A program made the translations under genes and the position numbers. A stretch of 9,251 nucleotides of DNA from Planctomycetota bacterium (GTDB taxonomy: Bacteria > Planctomycetota > UBA1135), in NCBI GenBank assembly GCA_022447335.1, contig JAKVCF010000092.1:1-9251 (forward strand). The letters are read 5' to 3'. Positions 1 through 6,267 of the stretch are shown here, one piece after another. The number at the start of each line of letters is the position of its first letter. Positions within the stretch are counted from its first letter, which is position 1. Below the pieces are notes generated by a model. It saw only the letters and a list, made by a program, of their open reading frames with translations, ran no database searches and had not been told where the DNA came from.

Positions 1-40
1 CGGACCTACCGTCCAACTTTGGCCCTATGGTCAATAGTTG

Positions 41-58
41 GCAGTTTCTATTAACTGC
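41..58. promoter_or_regulatory. Inverted repeat upstream of the SnoaL-like gene
   Basis: GCAGTT (41-46) and AACTGC (53-58) are perfect inverted arms around a 6-base spacer. They lie 17 bases before the ATG at 76. The element could be an operator, a small 5' leader hairpin or the tail of an upstream terminator. No convincing -35/-10 pair was found around it, so its role is open. Confidence 0.3.
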
Positions 59-75
59 TTGTAGCCTTGTTCGCC

Positions 76-1026
76 ATGAAGCCCGCCCCCCGATTGGCTT
101 GCGTAGCCGTTGTCCTATCTGGCCTTATTCCCCCCCTATCGTGCTGTACCGCCGCGCCAGAATTTGAGACCACCGCCCTCGTCGCCTCTCTCAGTGATGA
201 GTTCGTTGAAAACTGGAACGCTGGCAACGCAGAAGGCATTGCCAATCTCTTTGCCGAAGACAGTGTGCGGGTAGTCAGTACGCAGCAACTTCCCTTAGTC
301 GGCCGCGAGGCCATTCAAGCCGCGATGCAACAAGGAATGGAAGCATTCCGCACTTCAAGCAGCACAGAGCTCATATCCAACATCGATGGTGTGCGCGAAT
401 TTGATGGGTCGATCGTTCTTGCCGATGGCACTTTCGTTCTCAATGGTGAAGATGGCAATGCAACGATTGCTGGCAAGTGGAGTACCGTGTATCGCAAAAC
501 AGAAGAGGGTGACCTCGAGATTGTCATGGAATCAGCGCACGTACAGCGGGATTCGCTTGCCGAGCCTATCGACTACGCCAGCATCGAACGCATGGCTATT
601 CCTGCTGCCATCGATTTGGGAGAAGGCGCAGAATCCACTGAGGGCATGCAAGCAATCATCAATCAGTACACCGCGGGCGTGAAGCAGAATAATGCTTCTA
701 TGATCGCTGGCACTTTCACGGAAGACGGCATCCAACTAGTAGGTAGTGCGTCGAAGGCACACCGTGGCCGCGCCGCCATCGAGGCCGCTCAATCCACGGA
801 CCTTGAAGCTGAAGGATTTGCAGGCGTCACCCTAACCGCCACAATCTTGCGGCAACGTAAACTCTCAGACTCCATCATTGCCGCCAATGGTGTTTGGCAA
901 GCCGCGACCGAAGATGGCACGATCATGGAGTTTGGCCAGTGGGGCAACCTGATGCAAATCCAAGGCGACGGTAGCTTGCTAATGCTCCTGGAGTCGGCTG
1001 GCGGCTTTACCGGCACTGCTGAGTAA
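76..1026 (+). CDS. Exported protein with two SnoaL/DUF4440-like domains
   Basis: The 316-residue product starts with a basic, then hydrophobic segment (residues 1-27), so it is probably exported by Sec. Cys23 and Cys24 near the end of that segment do not form a good lipobox, so a lipoprotein is possible but not supported. Two homologous alpha+beta units follow. Residues about 34-158 carry FVENWNAGNAEGIANLFAED, the typical helix that opens a SnoaL/DUF4440 (NTF2-like) fold, then VGREAI and a sheet region. Residues about 189-308 repeat this with INQYTAGVKQNNASMIAGTF, HRGRAAIEAA and FGQWGNLMQI. NTF2-like folds include ketosteroid isomerase-type enzymes and many non-enzymatic binding proteins, and the substrate cannot be read here. 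ATG at 76 is preferred over the in-frame TTG at 67; neither has a Shine-Dalgarno sequence. The gene is followed by a terminator-like hairpin and looks monocistronic within this window. Confidence 0.8.
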   Translation: MKPAPRLACVAVVLSGLIPPLSCCTAAPEFETTALVASLSDEFVENWNAGNAEGIANLFAEDSVRVVSTQQLPLVGREAIQAAMQQGMEAFRTSSSTELISNIDGVREFDGSIVLADGTFVLNGEDGNATIAGKWSTVYRKTEEGDLEIVMESAHVQRDSLAEPIDYASIERMAIPAAIDLGEGAESTEGMQAIINQYTAGVKQNNASMIAGTFTEDGIQLVGSASKAHRGRAAIEAAQSTDLEAEGFAGVTLTATILRQRKLSDSIIAANGVWQAATEDGTIMEFGQWGNLMQIQGDGSLLMLLESAGGFTGTAE

Positions 1027-1046
1027 GCTCATGTCGCCGTCTAACC

Positions 1047-1075
1047 AAGCCCTAGGCGTGCAGCGTCTAGGGCTT
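1047..1075 (+). terminator. Terminator-like hairpin after the SnoaL-like gene
   Basis: AAGCCCTAG (1047-1055) and CTAGGGCTT (1067-1075) are perfect 9-base arms. With two wobble pairs the stem extends inward to 13 pairs around a GCA loop. It starts 20 bases after the TAA at 1024-1026. The following bases are pyrimidine-rich (GTCTCGTCTCTTTGC) rather than a clean U-tract, so efficiency is uncertain. It lies between converging genes and may also stop minus-strand transcription from 1168. Confidence 0.65.
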
Positions 1076-1167
1076 GTCTCGTCTCTTTGCGCGAGAAGAC
1101 CTCTGTCGTCATCGCACATTAGACCCGAGGGTTTCTTTAGCTGGATCTCAATGCCAGACGAACGGCC

Positions 1168-1623
1168 CTAAAATTGCAAACGGAGTTGCAGTAGAAACTC
1201 TGGCTCGGGCCTGCCGGGCTGATCGTCAAAAACTGGGATCTGCAAACCGGCCTCGAAACTCAGGGGCCCGCTTGTCAGGACTGGCGTGCCAGCAAAGGTG
1301 CTTACAAACTTGGGGGCGCCAACGACGCTCGGCAATGCGTCCTGAGCAACGCGCAATGTAAGGCCGGGAATCGGCTGCAGCGGATCACGCACGATTGGCT
1401 TGATGGGGGCGACCAAAACTTGGCTGAGCGCGCGCCACTCCACATCAGTAGAGGTGGATAACGGCTTCTTCAGCATGCGGAGCGTGCCAAATGGCTTCAA
1501 AAAGAGCTCCCAACTAACCTCTTCTTCCCACTTCACTACCGGAGCGGGACCCGGCAGTTCGGCATCTCGCGCGCCAAACGCCGAGGCAAACGCCATCAGT
1601 AAGACTGGGAAGGAAGCCAACAT
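1168..1623 (-). CDS. Small exported protein of unknown function
   Basis: I do not recognise this 151-residue protein. Residues 1-18 form a hydrophobic leader ending in ASAFGA, a plausible signal peptidase I site, although there is no basic residue at the N-terminus. The mature part is rich in proline and aromatic or aliphatic residues (PAPVVKWEEEVSWELF, PIKPIVRDPLQPIPGL). It ends in an alternating hydrophobic strand with a terminal phenylalanine (EFLLQLRLQF), reminiscent of the C-terminal strand of outer-membrane or periplasmic beta proteins. The ATG at 1621-1623 has only a weak purine stretch (GACGGGGA) before it. The gene stands alone, tail to tail with the SnoaL-like gene. Support comes from the leader, the uninterrupted frame and the non-random amphipathic pattern. 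The opposite-strand frames look like shadows, but the gene could still be spurious. Confidence 0.5.
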   Translation of the reverse strand: MLASFPVLLMAFASAFGARDAELPGPAPVVKWEEEVSWELFLKPFGTLRMLKKPLSTSTDVEWRALSQVLVAPIKPIVRDPLQPIPGLTLRVAQDALPSVVGAPKFVSTFAGTPVLTSGPLSFEAGLQIPVFDDQPGRPEPEFLLQLRLQF

Positions 1624-1634
1624 GTCCCCGTCTT

Positions 1635-1651
1635 TTCGGCATTAAGCCGAA
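1635..1651 (-). promoter_or_regulatory. Small hairpin in the leader of the 151-residue gene
   Basis: TTCGGC and GCCGAA are perfect 6-base inverted arms around a 5-base loop. The repeat ends 11 bases upstream of the ATG on the minus strand. In RNA it would form a short stem close to the ribosome landing site and could affect initiation. A 6-base repeat is also expected by chance, so this is only a candidate. Confidence 0.25.
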
Positions 1652-1761
1652 GCTCCTAAGGAAAAGTCGGCCTACTTTCTTTGGACTTTCTACAGGCACC
1701 GTAAATCTGCCTAGGTGGGTGGAATTACCTGCCGCAAAGCCCCTGCCTCGCCCTTTCCCTT

Positions 1762-1785
1762 TTAACAATGATATATAATTGTTAA
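1762..1785 (+). promoter_or_regulatory. AT-rich palindrome with a TATAAT -10 box
   Basis: TTAACAAT (1762-1769) and ATTGTTAA (1778-1785) are perfect 8-base inverted arms separated by 8 bases, the geometry of a dimeric repressor or activator site. TATAAT at 1774-1779, a consensus -10, sits inside it and points rightward towards maeB. No good -35 is seen at the usual spacing (about 1751-1756 reads CCCTTT), which would fit an activator-dependent or regulated promoter. Transcription would begin near 1786, giving maeB a leader of about 420 bases. The palindrome also lies upstream of the minus-strand gene and could control both. Confidence 0.45.
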
Positions 1786-1820
1786 TATTCATAGTGCGTT
1801 GGGTTAGTGCCTCTTTGTCT

Positions 1821-1981
1821 TGCCGGCCCACCCGGAGAGCCGCTCACGCAGTCCAAGAGAAAAAACTGTGAGAGCTGTAGCCCTGCCTAATCACACTCGG
1901 GTCTTTCTTAGTAAGCGCTGGGCTCGCAGCAACATCCCCCCCTTACCGCGCGAGTCGGCAGTTCTCTTGTCTGGGCCGGCA
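1821..1981 (+). ncRNA. Possible structured leader or small RNA (nested inverted repeats)
   Basis: TGCCGGCCCA (1821-1830) is a perfect 10-base inverted match to TGGGCCGGCA (1972-1981). Just inside it, CAAGAGAA (1854-1861) matches TTCTCTTG (1962-1969). On the right the two stems are only two bases apart, so they could stack. On the left 23 bases intervene. The roughly 100-base interior shows several short stems (for example CTGCC with GGCAG) but no recognised family. The span begins about 35 bases after the predicted start of transcription from the TATAAT promoter. No T-tract terminator follows, so a maeB leader is more likely than a free RNA. Confidence 0.25.
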
Positions 1982-2204
1982 CACGCGCCGCGTGGCATAG
2001 GTAGACAATCGCACAAGGGGCGCTAGTGATGGGATGCCTCGCGTTGATGACCATCATGGCAAGCAGTTGAGCCGAGCCAGCACATTACCTCGACCACAAG
2101 CCTTCTCGCTTCATAGGCGGGCTGCTGCGCGCAGCGCCGAGGCAATATGCAAGATCACGTAAACTGAAAGTGCCTAGGCCTCTCGGCCGCCGTGCCCCTC
2201 CATC

Positions 2205-4499
2205 ATGGCCAATAAGCCCATTTCGCGTCAGGAAGCCCTCGACTATCACTCGCAGGGCCGCCCCGGGAAGATCGAAGTCGCCTCTACTAAGCCGACCAAT
2301 AACCAGTACGACCTTTCATTAGCTTATTCGCCTGGAGTAGCCGAGCCTTGCCGCGAGATCGCAAAAGATGTCTCAAAAGTCTATGACTACACCGCGCGAG
2401 GAAACTTAGTTGCAGTGATCTCCGACGGCTCTGCGGTTTTAGGCCTTGGAAATATTGGGCCTGAAGCTTCCAAACCGGTAATGGAAGGCAAAGGCGTACT
2501 GTTTAAACGATTTGCCGATATTGATGTCTTCGATATCGAACTTGCTACCCAAGATGTCGACGAAATCGTAGCCGCAGTAAAGGCCATCGCGCCGACCGTC
2601 TCGGGGATCAACTTGGAAGACATTTCGGCGCCACGGTGCTTCGAGATCGAACGGCGCCTACAAGAAGAGTTGGACATCCCAGTCTTCCACGATGACCAGC
2701 ACGGCACAGCCCTGATCTCAGGCGCCGCTCTACTGAACGCGTGCGAAATCGCCAGCAAGAAATTAGAAGACATTCGACTGGTTATCAACGGGGCTGGCGC
2801 GTCAGCGATGGCTTGCGCACGCTTTGCTATCGGGCTCGGCGTCCAGCCGCAGAACCTGACCATGTGCGACTCTGCTGGCGTGATCTACTCGGGCCGCACT
2901 GAGCGCATGAGCAGCTACAAAGAAGAGTTTGCAGTCGAAACGCATTCGCGCACTCTCGCTGAAGCCCTCGTCGGCGCCGATGCCTTCTACGGACTGTCCG
3001 TAGGAAATGTCATGTCGCCCGAGATGCTCGAGTCCATGGCCTCGAACCCGATCGTGTTTGCAATGGCAAACCCAGACCCTGAAATCCCGTATGAGCTGGC
3101 GAAGTCTACGCGCGAGGACGTGATTATTGGCACTGGCCGCAGCGATCATCCAAACCAGGTCAATAACGTACTTGGATTCCCATTTGTATTCCGTGGCGCA
3201 CTCGATGTGCGCGCCTCACATATCACCAAGGAGATGCTCTACGCGGCAGCGCATGCCCTCGCAGACCTCGCAAAAGAACCCGTGCCGACACAGATCGCGC
3301 AGGCATATGGGCTCGATTCGCTCGAATACGGTCGCGACTACATTATTCCAAAGCCAATCGATCATCGCGTTATTCGTCGCATTGCCCCGGCGGTAGCGCA
3401 AGCCGCCATTGATAGCGGGGTCGCGCGAAAGGAACTCGACCTTGCCGCCTATACCCGTCAGCTAGGCGAGGGCCTCGGCCTGCATCGCAACCTGATGAAC
3501 GAGATCGTGGCGAAGACCCGCCAGTCACCGAAGCGCATTGTCTTCCCCGAAGGGGAGGCGGACCGCATCGTGATCTCAGCCGGCGCGCTGGTACAAGAAC
3601 GTATCGCCACGCCAATTTTGCTTGGCCGTCGTGCCGCGATTGAAGCCAAAGCCAAACTGCACGGTGTCGACCTCGGATACACCGAAATAATTGACCCCGC
3701 GTCGCACGAGAAATTGGAGGAGTACGCACACGATCACGTAGACCTACGCGCTCACCGAGGAATGAACCTAGCCAAAGCGCAGGAGCGCATGCAGGACCCC
3801 CTGTGGCTTGGCCCGACCATGGTGCGTCACGGAGACGCTGACGGCATGGTGTGCGGCGTCACCCGCGCTGCGCGTAAGACTATTGCGGCAATGCTCCGTG
3901 TAATCCCCATGGCCGACGGAGTGCGCCGCGCCTCTTCCCTAAGCCTTGTCTTCTCAAAGACGCATGGCGTACTCGGCTTCGCAGATACCGCAGTCAACAT
4001 TGAGCCAACAAAAGAAGAGCTCGCCGAAATCGCAGTCCTCGCTGCCGAAGAGTACGCTGCACTTGGGCTTGAGCCCCGCGTCGCCATGCTCAGCTTCTCA
4101 AGCTATGGCGGGACTCCGCATCCAGCAAGTGACAAGGTCCGCCATGCAGTGGATCTCGCCCGCATGGAAGCGCCGGGATTACTGATCGACGGAGAAATGC
4201 GTGTCGACTGCGCGCTCAATCCGCTCGTACAGGAACGCTACGGCGCCTGCCAACTCGACGGGCGCCCAGCAAATGTGCTGGTCTTCCCCACCCTGCAAGC
4301 TGCCAACATCGGATTCAACCTAGTGCGCTCCATGGCCGAAGTCACCACCGTCGGCCCGATCTACCTCGGCCTATCTAAACCTGTCCACGTACTGCAGCCA
4401 CATTCAAGTGGCGTTCAAGATGTGGTGCGACTGACTGCGATCGCCGCCTTGCAGGCTGCGCGCAACGAGCCCATGGCTACGGTCGGCAACAAGAGCTAA
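2205..4499 (+). CDS. maeB: NADP-dependent malic enzyme, MaeB type, with C-terminal phosphotransacetylase domain
   Basis: This cytosolic enzyme oxidatively decarboxylates malate to pyruvate, making NADPH. At 764 residues it matches E. coli MaeB (759) in length and along its whole course. The malic domain (about 10-165) has YSPGVAEPC with the catalytic Tyr41, VMEGKGVLFK with Lys96, and metal ligands in NLEDI (Glu138, Asp139) and FHDDQHGT (Asp163 or Asp164). The Rossmann domain (about 170-410) has NGAGASA at 195-201 for the cofactor, then MANPDPEI and GTGRSDHPNQVNNVLGFP. Residues about 443-755 form the phosphotransacetylase-like domain (RIVFPEGE, FADTAVN, IDGEM). In characterised MaeB proteins this domain is a regulatory acetyl-CoA sensor. 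Its catalytic serine-arginine pair reads Ser734-Ser735 here, so acetyl transfer is unlikely. NADP preference is inferred from the family. The ATG at 2205 has no Shine-Dalgarno sequence. A long leader precedes the gene, and an RraB-family gene follows 40 bases downstream. Confidence 0.95.
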   Translation: MANKPISRQEALDYHSQGRPGKIEVASTKPTNNQYDLSLAYSPGVAEPCREIAKDVSKVYDYTARGNLVAVISDGSAVLGLGNIGPEASKPVMEGKGVLFKRFADIDVFDIELATQDVDEIVAAVKAIAPTVSGINLEDISAPRCFEIERRLQEELDIPVFHDDQHGTALISGAALLNACEIASKKLEDIRLVINGAGASAMACARFAIGLGVQPQNLTMCDSAGVIYSGRTERMSSYKEEFAVETHSRTLAEALVGADAFYGLSVGNVMSPEMLESMASNPIVFAMANPDPEIPYELAKSTREDVIIGTGRSDHPNQVNNVLGFPFVFRGALDVRASHITKEMLYAAAHALADLAKEPVPTQIAQAYGLDSLEYGRDYIIPKPIDHRVIRRIAPAVAQAAIDSGVARKELDLAAYTRQLGEGLGLHRNLMNEIVAKTRQSPKRIVFPEGEADRIVISAGALVQERIATPILLGRRAAIEAKAKLHGVDLGYTEIIDPASHEKLEEYAHDHVDLRAHRGMNLAKAQERMQDPLWLGPTMVRHGDADGMVCGVTRAARKTIAAMLRVIPMADGVRRASSLSLVFSKTHGVLGFADTAVNIEPTKEELAEIAVLAAEEYAALGLEPRVAMLSFSSYGGTPHPASDKVRHAVDLARMEAPGLLIDGEMRVDCALNPLVQERYGACQLDGRPANVLVFPTLQAANIGFNLVRSMAEVTTVGPIYLGLSKPVHVLQPHSSGVQDVVRLTAIAALQAARNEPMATVGNKS

Positions 4500-4539
4500 T
4501 ACGACGCGACACGCGACCATTGCCACTTTCGACAGCAAG

Positions 4540-4881
4540 ATGGCCAACCTCGACTCCATCCCTAACGATGCTGACGGTGAAATACTTCGCAGTCTTGCCG
4601 AAAATGGCAACGACCTAAGCAAGTTCATGGTCATTGACTTTCACATCATCGTACCTGACCAGAACACCGGGGTTTTTCTCGGCGAAGAGGTCAGATTGGC
4701 TGGCTACAAGCCCGAGCTTTTCTACAACGAGGACGTGGATGAAATCACCCTGCAAGCCTCGAAGCTGATGCTTCCCGAATATCAAGCCCTCATTGACGCA
4801 CAGGTAGAACTAGGGAGGATGGCTCTACCCCACGGGGGAACTATTGACGGCTGGGGAACAATGGGCAACGCTGAAAGCTAG
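4540..4881 (+). CDS. RraB-family protein (regulator of ribonuclease E activity B)
   Basis: This small acidic cytosolic protein of 113 residues resembles E. coli RraB, which binds RNase E and alters degradosome composition and mRNA decay. The matching features are the N-terminal helix with ILRSLAENGNDLSKFMVIDF (compare the LLEDGSD...YTIEHH pattern in RraB), the LIDAQVEL segment at 84-91, and the C-terminal DGWGTMG at 103-109, equivalent to YDGWGTY. It is shorter than E. coli RraB (138) and lacks the long Asp/Glu-rich tail. The start is the ATG at 4540, with no clear Shine-Dalgarno sequence. It lies 40 bases after maeB without a terminator between them and is probably co-transcribed. Its stop overlaps the stop of the converging lipoprotein gene by four bases. 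The family call is good; the target in this organism is inferred. Confidence 0.75.
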   Translation: MANLDSIPNDADGEILRSLAENGNDLSKFMVIDFHIIVPDQNTGVFLGEEVRLAGYKPELFYNEDVDEITLQASKLMLPEYQALIDAQVELGRMALPHGGTIDGWGTMGNAES

Positions 4882-5774
4882 CGTGCAACCAGCCGATACT
4901 GCGTCACGAGCGCTGCATGATCAGAAGGGAACCCTTCCGGGTGGATATCAATAGTGTGCGACTCTTTCGGAACCAAATCTTCTCCACGCCCATAGATAAA
5001 GTCGATCCGATCCTGATCTTGCGCGGGAAAGCGCGGCGTCCATGTCCGATCAGCCATCCGATCGACCGCTATATGCACCGCGCGGTAGCTGTCAACGTAT
5101 CCGGCATCGGTAATCACGCGACTGGTTGGCCAGTCAATCACCCACCCCCCATACTGGTCTTTCGAAGATTCAATATAGTCGAGATGAGACATGCTGTTGA
5201 AGTCCCCGGCGATGATAACCGGCACATCCGCATAACCCACCTCCTCCAGCTTGGCATCAATTAGTGGCAACATCTTCGCAAGGTCGTCCGCCGAAGGCCG
5301 GCAGGCCCCCAACATCTCTTCCATAGTGCGCTCTGGGCCACGCGTATTTTCTGCCCATATCTCGTACCCGTAGGGCAGCCAGATTGAATAAAAAGCCACG
5401 GGCTGAGCCCCTGTCACATCAATAACTGCGCCAACACATTTGAACTCCTCAAAAACCGAAACATCGGCCCGGATTGGATAGCGGCTATGAATCGAAACAT
5501 TAGTGCCCCGTGGATGAAACTCAAAGCCAAGCGCCTCGCTGATGGTTTCGCCTGAACCGTAAGTCTCTTGCATAGCAACCACGTCAACGCCACTCTTGCG
5601 GATGACATCGATGGTCTTCTGTACGCCTACTTCCTCACCATCTTCGCGACCCCCACGCCAGATATTCCAGGCCATCACGTCCAAGCGCACGGCCGGCTCA
5701 GCCGGCGTTAGCGACAAGTCGCCGCAAGCTGCAAATGCGAGCGGGACCAGGAGGATAAAAGCGTAGCGCAACAT
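4878..5774 (-). CDS. Lipoprotein of the endonuclease/exonuclease/phosphatase family
   Basis: The product has 298 residues. A hydrophobic leader ends in LAFAAC with Cys17, a near-consensus lipobox, so the mature protein is probably anchored in the envelope facing the periplasm. The rest is a complete EEP (DNase I-like) fold with its metal and catalytic residues: MAWNIW with Asn37, MQET with Glu70, AGDFNS with Asp191 and Asn193, DRIDF with Asp258, and PSDHA with Asp285 and His286. The family hydrolyses phosphodiesters or phosphomonoesters of nucleic acids, inositol phosphates or sphingomyelin; the substrate here is unknown. AGGA (minus strand, 5788-5785) serves either this ATG (10 bases) or a GTG one codon upstream at 5777 (7 bases). 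It is the last gene of a four-gene minus-strand operon, 22 bases after the DUF2231-like gene. Cys113 and Cys158 might form a disulfide. Confidence 0.88.
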   Translation of the reverse strand: MLRYAFILLVPLAFAACGDLSLTPAEPAVRLDVMAWNIWRGGREDGEEVGVQKTIDVIRKSGVDVVAMQETYGSGETISEALGFEFHPRGTNVSIHSRYPIRADVSVFEEFKCVGAVIDVTGAQPVAFYSIWLPYGYEIWAENTRGPERTMEEMLGACRPSADDLAKMLPLIDAKLEEVGYADVPVIIAGDFNSMSHLDYIESSKDQYGGWVIDWPTSRVITDAGYVDSYRAVHIAVDRMADRTWTPRFPAQDQDRIDFIYGRGEDLVPKESHTIDIHPEGFPSDHAALVTQYRLVAR

Positions 5775-5784
5775 CACCTAGCCA

Positions 5785-5788
5785 TCCT
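5785..5788 (-). promoter_or_regulatory. Ribosome binding site of the EEP lipoprotein gene
   Basis: AGGA on the minus strand lies 7 bases before a GTG at 5777 and 10 bases before the adjacent ATG at 5774. Both starts give almost the same signal peptide, so the choice changes the protein by only one residue. Confidence 0.5.
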
Positions 5789-5796
5789 AGGCGAAT

Positions 5797-6264
5797 TCAG
5801 CTCTCAGCATACTCGCCGTGACGTAACTCTACGTGACGTAACTCGCCACCTTCGTGCGCCGTCCAAGCTAGTAGTAGCACGATCAGCCAACCCACAATCG
5901 CGATACCCAGACGTAGGGATCGGCCCGGAGGTGCGCCTTGTAGGCGCCCGAAAAATGCTACGCCGCAAGCCCCCCCCAGCAGAGCCATGGCCGAAAAAGC
6001 GATACGACCAAGCAAGGCATGCTCTTCCGCGATCGCGCGTGTGGCTTCGTCCACCTTCCCGGCCTGGTCGAGCATCTCAAAAGCGTCTGGACCACTGAAG
6101 TAACTCACTGCTGAGCTCGCCGCGAAGGCAACTACCAGCAGCCAACATAGCCTCTGGAGACGATCGTCTCGCCAACGTAAGGCGAAGGCATAAACGAACA
6201 ATGTGACCGGAAGCCCGATAACTGGAAGGTGCGCAACGATTAAGTGAAGCTGCTGCGCGCTCAC
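5797..6264 (-). CDS. Four-helix membrane protein, DUF2231-like
   Basis: This 155-residue inner-membrane protein has four predicted helices at about 8-29, 36-56, 84-106 and 117-135. The pattern resembles DUF2231 proteins: an N-terminal HLIVAHLPVIG (His7, His12), FSGPDA at the end of helix 2, EHALLGR with His82 before helix 3, and TAHEGGELRH after helix 4. The conserved histidines near the membrane faces suggest a haem or metal site, but no function is established for the family and this is inference. The start is GTG at 6262-6264, supported by GAGGAA located inside the end of the upstream gene. Only three bases separate it from that gene's TAA, so the two are probably translationally coupled. 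The C-terminus carries a tandem GELRH/VELRH duplication. An ordinary DUF2231 member is the best guess; the match is by motif only. Confidence 0.75.
   Translation of the reverse strand: MSAQQLHLIVAHLPVIGLPVTLFVYAFALRWRDDRLQRLCWLLVVAFAASSAVSYFSGPDAFEMLDQAGKVDEATRAIAEEHALLGRIAFSAMALLGGACGVAFFGRLQGAPPGRSLRLGIAIVGWLIVLLLAWTAHEGGELRHVELRHGEYAES
5811..5847. repeat. 15-base tandem repeat, about 2.5 copies, inside the DUF2231-like gene
   Basis: The units 5811-5825 (ACTCGCCGTGACGTA) and 5826-5840 (ACTCTACGTGACGTA) differ at two positions, and a partial third copy ACTCGCC follows at 5841-5847. The period is five codons and encodes the duplicated GELRH-VELRH-GE at the protein C-terminus, so the reading frame is kept whatever the copy number. 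Confidence 0.85.
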
Positions 6265-6267
6265 TTT

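Larger units (their letters stand above)
1624..2204. other. 580-base intergenic region without a convincing gene
   Basis: Reading frames here are short, lack recognisable domains or ribosome binding sites, and look random. I saw no tRNA T-loop, and no RNase P, tmRNA, SRP or 6S signature that I could recognise. The left part holds the leader of the minus-strand gene. The centre (1762-1785) is a sharply AT-rich palindrome. The span 1821-1981 contains nested inverted repeats. The right part has a 12-base GC palindrome centred in GCTGCGCGCAGC (about 2129-2140) and GCCTAGGC (2172-2179) just before maeB. The promoter for maeB must lie here. Confidence 0.6.

Noticed and set aside
1..75. A sigma-70 promoter for the SnoaL-like gene
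   Set aside because: TATTAA at 49-54 resembles a -10 box, but the nearest -35-like sequences (TTGGCC at 19-24, TTGGCA at 38-43) are at wrong spacings.
1820..2026. Open frame of 68 codons on the plus strand in the gap before maeB
   Set aside because: It has no ATG start, no ribosome binding site and no recognisable domain; its Arg/Ser/Pro-rich composition is typical of a chance frame in GC-rich DNA, and it overlaps the inverted-repeat region.
1800..2030. tRNA, 6S RNA, SRP RNA or RNase P gene in the large gap
   Set aside because: Length and the long closing stem are loosely like 6S RNA, but I found no conserved bubble sequence, no T-loop motif and no P-RNA core, so only a generic structured-RNA candidate is reported.
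2045..2056. Short palindrome TGATG-AC-CATCA upstream of maeB
   Set aside because: Five-base arms are expected by chance in a gap of this size and there is no second copy or promoter next to it.
3370..3729. 119-codon minus-strand frame inside maeB
   Set aside because: It is extremely arginine-rich, the usual shadow of a GC-rich coding strand, and lies wholly inside a well-supported gene.
4917..5264. 115-codon plus-strand frame opposite the EEP lipoprotein
   Set aside because: The minus-strand product has every EEP catalytic motif; the plus-strand translation has no domain and no start signal.
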